Shown here: piece by piece, positions 58,974 through 62,944 of the stretch
Numbering within the stretch: the stretch's first letter is position 1
How the letters are laid out: each line of letters starts with the position of its first letter
DNA from: a virus
Reading direction: 5' to 3' (one strand)
IMG/VR virus record: IMGVR_UViG_3300025853_000079
Span: 1 to 62,944 of that record
Length of the DNA: 62,944 nt
Notes under the pieces: model-generated
What the model saw: only the letters and a program-made list of their open reading frames with translations
Database searches by the model: none
What the model was told of the DNA's origin: nothing
Made by a program: the position numbers and the translations under genes

Positions 58974-59002
58974 AATTACAGAAATCGCTGAGCGATCGTC
59001 AA
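58974..59002 (-). promoter_or_regulatory. Late promoter-like copy upstream of head-shell genes
   Basis: Minus strand TTGACG, 17-base spacer starting ATCGCTC, then GTAATT; the copy closest to a sigma70 consensus. It overlaps the polyvalent stop codon. Confidence 0.65.
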
Positions 59003-62000
59003 ACCTGGTTCTGAGCGAATGCTGCGTTGATCTGCGTGCGGATGGCTTCTGCCATCACGACGCGGCTGTTTTCGCTCATTCGTCGGCTGAAGAATGCTCG
59101 TTGCCCAGGGAGCGGTTGATGTCGCTCTTGATCCTCCCCTGGGCCGTCGCCTGATCCCAGAGTTTGCGGTTGCGCTGATTGAGCTCCCGCAGCTTCTCTG
59201 GGGTTATCTGGAACGGCCGTAAAATGGGATTCGAGCTCTGCTGCAAGCTCGCTGATGATGTCGTTGCGGCGTCTTGGTTCATCGGCCAATGCCTCCGCGT
59301 GTCGGTTGATGATGTCGCTGACGGTCCCACGATAGGACGATTCGCGGTTAAAGTCATCCAGGCGGCCCGCCAATCGCTTCGATTCTGCGCGATTCGCTGC
59401 CGCGTCGATCCGGTTGTGCCCTTCCAGCGTCTCGGCCGCCTTGTCGTTGCTGACGGCCTTAAACTTGTTGAGCTTGTTTGTGATCTGCCGCCGCACGGCT
59501 GTTACCAGATCGGCCCGCTCGACGTCGAGGTCTCTCTGTACTTCCTCGTTCCCGAACAGTCCGCCCTGCGTTTCCGTCCGCTTGCTGGCGAGCCCTGTCT
59601 GCCGGGCGATCTCGCCGACGATCGTATTGCTGATCTCGCGGCCGCCCTTCTCTTCTCTGGCGTCGATCTGCTTCGCGATGCGTTCCTGCGAGTCGTGATC
59701 GTCGACGTGCTGAGCGATCGCGATGGCCCGCCCCTGCTTCATCAGTCCGGTGGCGACCCGCTCGAACAGTCGCGGGCTGAGCTTCGACAGCGTGCCGGCG
59801 TCCTTCGCTACGCCTTGGGAAATGCTGACGCCCATGTCCTGCAGCTGCTCGAGGTTCATCTTCGCGTCACGCATGAACTTCGCCGCATCGATGGCCGTGC
59901 CGTTGCCGCCGGCAATGTTGACCAGAGCTCCGTACGCACGGGCTTCCTCGGCCGAGTCGGTGTCGAGCTGAAATACCGGCATCTGTCCCTGATGGCCCGA
60001 CCGTTCCGCGAGCTCGTGCCGGTGGTGCCCGTTGACCACGAAACTCTCGCCTGTCTCGGGATCCTTCCAGACGTGCAGAACGCCGCCAAACATCGGGTTG
60101 TAATTGATGTCCTTGAACTGGTCGGTAACGCCGGCCTTGTTCGTGTTCATCTTGTACTGAAATCGCGAGGGATCGCGTTTCAGTTCGCCGACGGTGGCGA
60201 ATCCGAATTCCCCGGGGACTGCGACCCCTTCGTTTGGCGAGCCACCTCCGCCGACAGTGGGCCGATGTGTGGCTCCTTCGTCCGCAGTTCCCGCAGTGCC
60301 GCCTGTTGCTGCTGGTTGAGCGGCCGGCCCGCCGCTATCTCCTCCTTCAGCGCGTCCAGGTTCATCGCGTCCATGCGCAGCTGCTCCGCCGGGGAGTAGC
60401 CCGGCCGCGATGTCGTCGGGAATGACGCCGCGCTCATGTAGTTCTCGAGTCTCATTGGCCAGCTTCTCCCTCAGAGTGCCGAAGTCGTGATTCTGCGATT
60501 CGAGGAACTGGATCGCCTCGTCGCGGTCCTTGATGATGTACGCGAGCCCTGGCCCGACGTTGTTATTGATCACGCTCACCTTAGCGTCGGGATCGCTTTT
60601 CAACAGGTCCAGAGCCGCCATGCGGGCGTTGATGTTCGCCTGCAGCGCCACGTCGAGCGGCACCGTTCGAGCCAGCCCTCCCTTTTTCCGAGCGTTGACG
60701 GCCCGCGGTACAACGCCGCCCCGCCAGGCATCCTCGGGATGCCGGTCCACAAAGGCTACTTCGGCAGAATATCCGTTGGCCTTTGCCTGATCGATGGCCT
60801 TGCTCGATTTTGACAGCTTGTCGCTGACCTGATCGATCACAATCGGGTATTCGCTCTGGTCGAGATGTTCCTTCGTTGCCGAGCCCTTGCCGGACCCGCC
60901 GCCGCCGGCCAGCAGCAAAACCGAGTTATTCCCGACGCCCTTCATTGTCTCGAGGGCTTCCGCCAGGAATCTCTTGTTGAGGTAGCTTGCCGCCTCATGG
61001 ACTGCGTGCGCGTTGGTGCCCTGATACTCGGGAAACAGCCCTCGCCACTCGTCGGTATTGAACTGGATCGACTTCAGATTCCCGTCGTTGTCGAACGTGC
61101 CCATCAGCTTCGCGTACGCGTCGCGCAGCTTCGGATACTCCCGCCGAGCTCGCTCCTGCGTCTCGCGTTCGATGCGTGCGTCTTCCTCATTGAGCCCTGG
61201 CGACGTTTCAATCGGCGGATCACTCCAGCTGGCCCCAGCTCGCTCCTGTGGCGTCTGCTCGCGAACCTGATGCCCTTTTCGCTGGATGTCGTTCGTGGCT
61301 GCCTGCACGGCCGCCTCACGGTCTGGATGCGATCGCGTGACCTTATTGCCATCCGGCAGGTCAGCCATTGCGTACCAGCGGCCGTTGCCCATCTGCTTGA
61401 CGTTCAGCGGAACGCCCTCGGGCTGTGGGTCTGGCTTGTCGGTTTCGCTTGTCGGTTTGCCGTCGAGCTTGTGCGTGTCGCCGACGTGCTGCCCCTGCCA
61501 GTGCTTCGGGACGTTGCCGCCGACGATGTTGCCCTCGCCGTCGATCAGGACCGCGTTGCCGCCTGCGTGCTGCTTGTCGCCGTCTGCATGGCCGCCAATA
61601 GTCACCCAGCGGAATTGCCCCTGAGTTTTCGAGCTGCGTCGCTCCTGACCGGTCATCAGGTCACGCTGGCCCGGCATGTCGTAGTGTTCGCGGGCGTACT
61701 TCATTCGCTCGTCGCTGGTACTGAATTCTCCGGAGTTGTCGACCGACTTGATCTGTGTTGGCTCGAACGCGATCCAAGTCGTCGCGAAAACGTCCTCTTT
61801 CTGGCCGCTTGAAAAATCGACGCGGTGATCGGGCATTTTTATGCCATCATATCCGGCGTCTGCCAGTGCCCGCTTGAGCACTTCCCGCGACTGCTCGCCC
61901 TGCTCGTTTAGCCGCCCCTGTCCGTTGATGATGGCGTACAGATCACGCTCGTAGGGCAGAGTCTGCTCTAGCTCGCTGGTGTCGATCCCTGCGACCATCA

Positions 62001-62944
62001 GTGTCTCGAGCAGGTTAGCGCGAGCGTCGCCGCGTACTGGTGACAGTTCCGACAAATCGAACGGTTTGCGGATGTTGAGGTAGAGCTCTTCCATCCGGCC
62101 TCCGCCGGATGCGAAGTATTCCGAATACTTTCGCGACTCCGAAAACATATTCCACCCGCCGTACGGGTTATTGAACGACTCGAACTCGCCCGCACCGGTC
62201 CCGTGAAACACGATGCGAGGCTCGCCGGAATCGGTCGTAACCTGACTGGCCGCCGTTTTTGCCGGCTGCCCCGTATCATCATCGATGACTCGCGACGATG
62301 GGTGTCCCTCGCTCTCCCAGTCGCCAAACCAGTTTTTGAATGCTGCCGCTTTCGTGCCGTTCTGCTGGTAGTCCTCGGACGCCGACAGCTGCACCGGATC
62401 GTCAGCGTTTCCAAATAGCGTCTGCTGCCCTTCAAGAGACGGTCCCATCTCGCGAGCTCGCTTATTGATTCCCTCTGTGATCTGCTCCAGCAGACTGAGC
62501 GGCGCAGCAGGTTTCGCGGGCTTCTTCTTGCCGCTCGGCTTTGAGACGTTGAACAGCGTTTTCTGGCCGCTCGGCTCTTCGTCGAACAGCCCCATCTGCA
62601 TTCCCTGGACGCCGGGCTTCTTTGGCTTCGTCGCCGTAGCCGTGCCGCCGCCGTGATCGCCGGCCTTGTTGCCGAACCGGCCGTCCGACGCGCGCGGGTG
62701 AGCACTCTCATCCCAGTTAAACGAGCCCTGCCCGTACTTCTCGACGTCGCCGAAACGGGCGTTGATCGCTGCCGTGATGCGCTGGCTGTAACTCTCGGTC
62801 TCTGATTTCGCCTCGCCGTAGTGCTTCGCGAGAATCGATTTCGCGCTCGCGACGCTGTTCGCGGTGTTCTTCCGCTGCCAGGCCGAGTTGCGAGGCGACC
62901 ATCGCCAGCCGGATGATTTGAGCGACCTGCGGACGTCTGCGTCG
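58999..62944 (-). CDS. Polyvalent protein, C-terminal part (open at right end)
   Basis: Open frame from the window edge. From the internal ATG at 62601 there are 1200 codons, but upstream codons are also in frame, and through the end overlap they join the gene at 25-2682 (2158 codons in all). Domains, numbered from 62601: ART-PolyVal ADP-ribosyltransferase at about 80-300 (FKNWFGDWE, VFHGTGAGEF, FSESRKYSEYFA, AGYDGIKMP); a second GQRDLMTG..RW module at about 320-375; a zeta-like P-loop LLLAGGGGSGKGSA at about 562; and a ParB-like region at about 815-930 (FVVNGHHRHELAE). Such proteins are thought to be delivered with phage DNA and to disarm the host. The last 70 residues may be out of frame. 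Confidence 0.75.
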   Translation of the reverse strand, partial: DADVRRSLKSSGWRWSPRNSAWQRKNTANSVASAKSILAKHYGEAKSETESYSQRITAAINARFGDVEKYGQGSFNWDESAHPRASDGRFGNKAGDHGGGTATATKPKKPGVQGMQMGLFDEEPSGQKTLFNVSKPSGKKKPAKPAAPLSLLEQITEGINKRAREMGPSLEGQQTLFGNADDPVQLSASEDYQQNGTKAAAFKNWFGDWESEGHPSSRVIDDDTGQPAKTAASQVTTDSGEPRIVFHGTGAGEFESFNNPYGGWNMFSESRKYSEYFASGGGRMEELYLNIRKPFDLSELSPVRGDARANLLETLMVAGIDTSELEQTLPYERDLYAIINGQGRLNEQGEQSREVLKRALADAGYDGIKMPDHRVDFSSGQKEDVFATTWIAFEPTQIKSVDNSGEFSTSDERMKYAREHYDMPGQRDLMTGQERRSSKTQGQFRWVTIGGHADGDKQHAGGNAVLIDGEGNIVGGNVPKHWQGQHVGDTHKLDGKPTSETDKPDPQPEGVPLNVKQMGNGRWYAMADLPDGNKVTRSHPDREAAVQAATNDIQRKGHQVREQTPQERAGASWSDPPIETSPGLNEEDARIERETQERARREYPKLRDAYAKLMGTFDNDGNLKSIQFNTDEWRGLFPEYQGTNAHAVHEAASYLNKRFLAEALETMKGVGNNSVLLLAGGGGSGKGSATKEHLDQSEYPIVIDQVSDKLSKSSKAIDQAKANGYSAEVAFVDRHPEDAWRGGVVPRAVNARKKGGLARTVPLDVALQANINARMAALDLLKSDPDAKVSVINNNVGPGLAYIIKDRDEAIQFLESQNHDFGTLREKLANETRELHERGVIPDDIAAGLLPGGAAAHGRDEPGRAEGGDSGGPAAQPAATGGTAGTADEGATHRPTVGGGGSPNEGVAVPGEFGFATVGELKRDPSRFQYKMNTNKAGVTDQFKDINYNPMFGGVLHVWKDPETGESFVVNGHHRHELAERSGHQGQMPVFQLDTDSAEEARAYGALVNIAGGNGTAIDAAKFMRDAKMNLEQLQDMGVSISQGVAKDAGTLSKLSPRLFERVATGLMKQGRAIAIAQHVDDHDSQERIAKQIDAREEKGGREISNTIVGEIARQTGLASKRTETQGGLFGNEEVQRDLDVERADLVTAVRRQITNKLNKFKAVSNDKAAETLEGHNRIDAAANRAESKRLAGRLDDFNRESSYRGTVSDIINRHAEALADEPRRRNDIISELAAELESHFTAVPDNPREAAGAQSAQPQTLGSGDGPGEDQERHQPLPGQRAFFSRRMSENSRVVMAEAIRTQINAAFAQNQV
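62794..62944. repeat. Terminal overlap, right copy
   Basis: Matches bases 1-151 (see there). This copy keeps the reading frame open (TAC at 62820-62818) and is probably the true allele. Confidence 0.9.

Noticed and set aside
1-62944. Mu-like transposable phage
   Set aside because: Portal and connector are Mu-related, but there is no MuA/MuB-type transposase, and an integrase with a tRNA attP is present.

Overview
This window is a tailed-phage genome, apparently a complete temperate siphovirus. The two ends overlap: bases 1-151 match 62794-62944 with two mismatches, both in the first 25 bases, so the molecule is most simply read as a circle of about 62.8 kb opened inside one very long gene. 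The late genes run in the usual order only if the ends are joined. A tyrosine integrase lies beside an intact attP core made of the 3' 43 bases of a tRNA-Pro gene, so the sequence is the free or excised form and not a prophage with host flanks. The integrase type, the tRNA-Pro core and the general gene flavour suggest a host in the Planctomycetota; this is inference.

Layout. (1) Leftward early genes, 28840 down to about 14750: zinc-finger protein, excisionase-like HTH, CsrA, Sak4-type ATPase, DUF669-type ssDNA-binding protein, coiled-coil protein, P-loop kinase-like protein, SF2 helicase, primase-helicase, MazG-like and RusA-like proteins, a C5 methyltransferase with a nested reading frame, and two DPPY methyltransferases. 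Three tRNA-like elements lie between these genes, and an iteron cluster (probable origin) lies just past the primase. (2) Leftward packaging and head genes, 14743 down to 1 and on through the joined end to 54878: small and large terminase, KTSC protein, a portal fused to nucleotidyltransferase and pyrophosphatase-like domains, surface proteins, a giant polyvalent protein, protease-scaffold, decoration protein, major capsid and connector. (3) Leftward tail, exit and adsorption genes, 54821 down to 35191: tail tube, G/GT frameshift pair, tape measure, a secreted peptidase-thioredoxin fusion, a membrane protein with lipase and nuclease, large tail proteins, and a glycosyltransferase-sulfotransferase fusion. 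(4) A rightward accessory operon, 29055-35240, split by the leftward integrase and attP, with a PAPS-reductase-like protein and many small unknown genes.

Regulation visible in the sequence: five promoter-like copies sharing TCGACA-ATCGCTC with a 17-base spacer precede late transcription units. Six copies of a 20-base inverted repeat lie upstream of portal, terminase, a repeat-rich tail protein, tail tube, capsid and protease-scaffold, five of them 25-28 bases from the start codon, and they show a compensatory base change. Several intrinsic terminators and seven AGCGCT-centred sites were also seen. The phage encodes its own CsrA, which could act on the late leaders (hypothesis).

Best candidates for new biology: the leader stem-loop family, the portal-NTase-InPase fusion, the GT-GT-sulfotransferase protein with the PAPS-reductase-like gene nearby, the HExxH-thioredoxin membrane protein, and the gene nested in the C5 methyltransferase.
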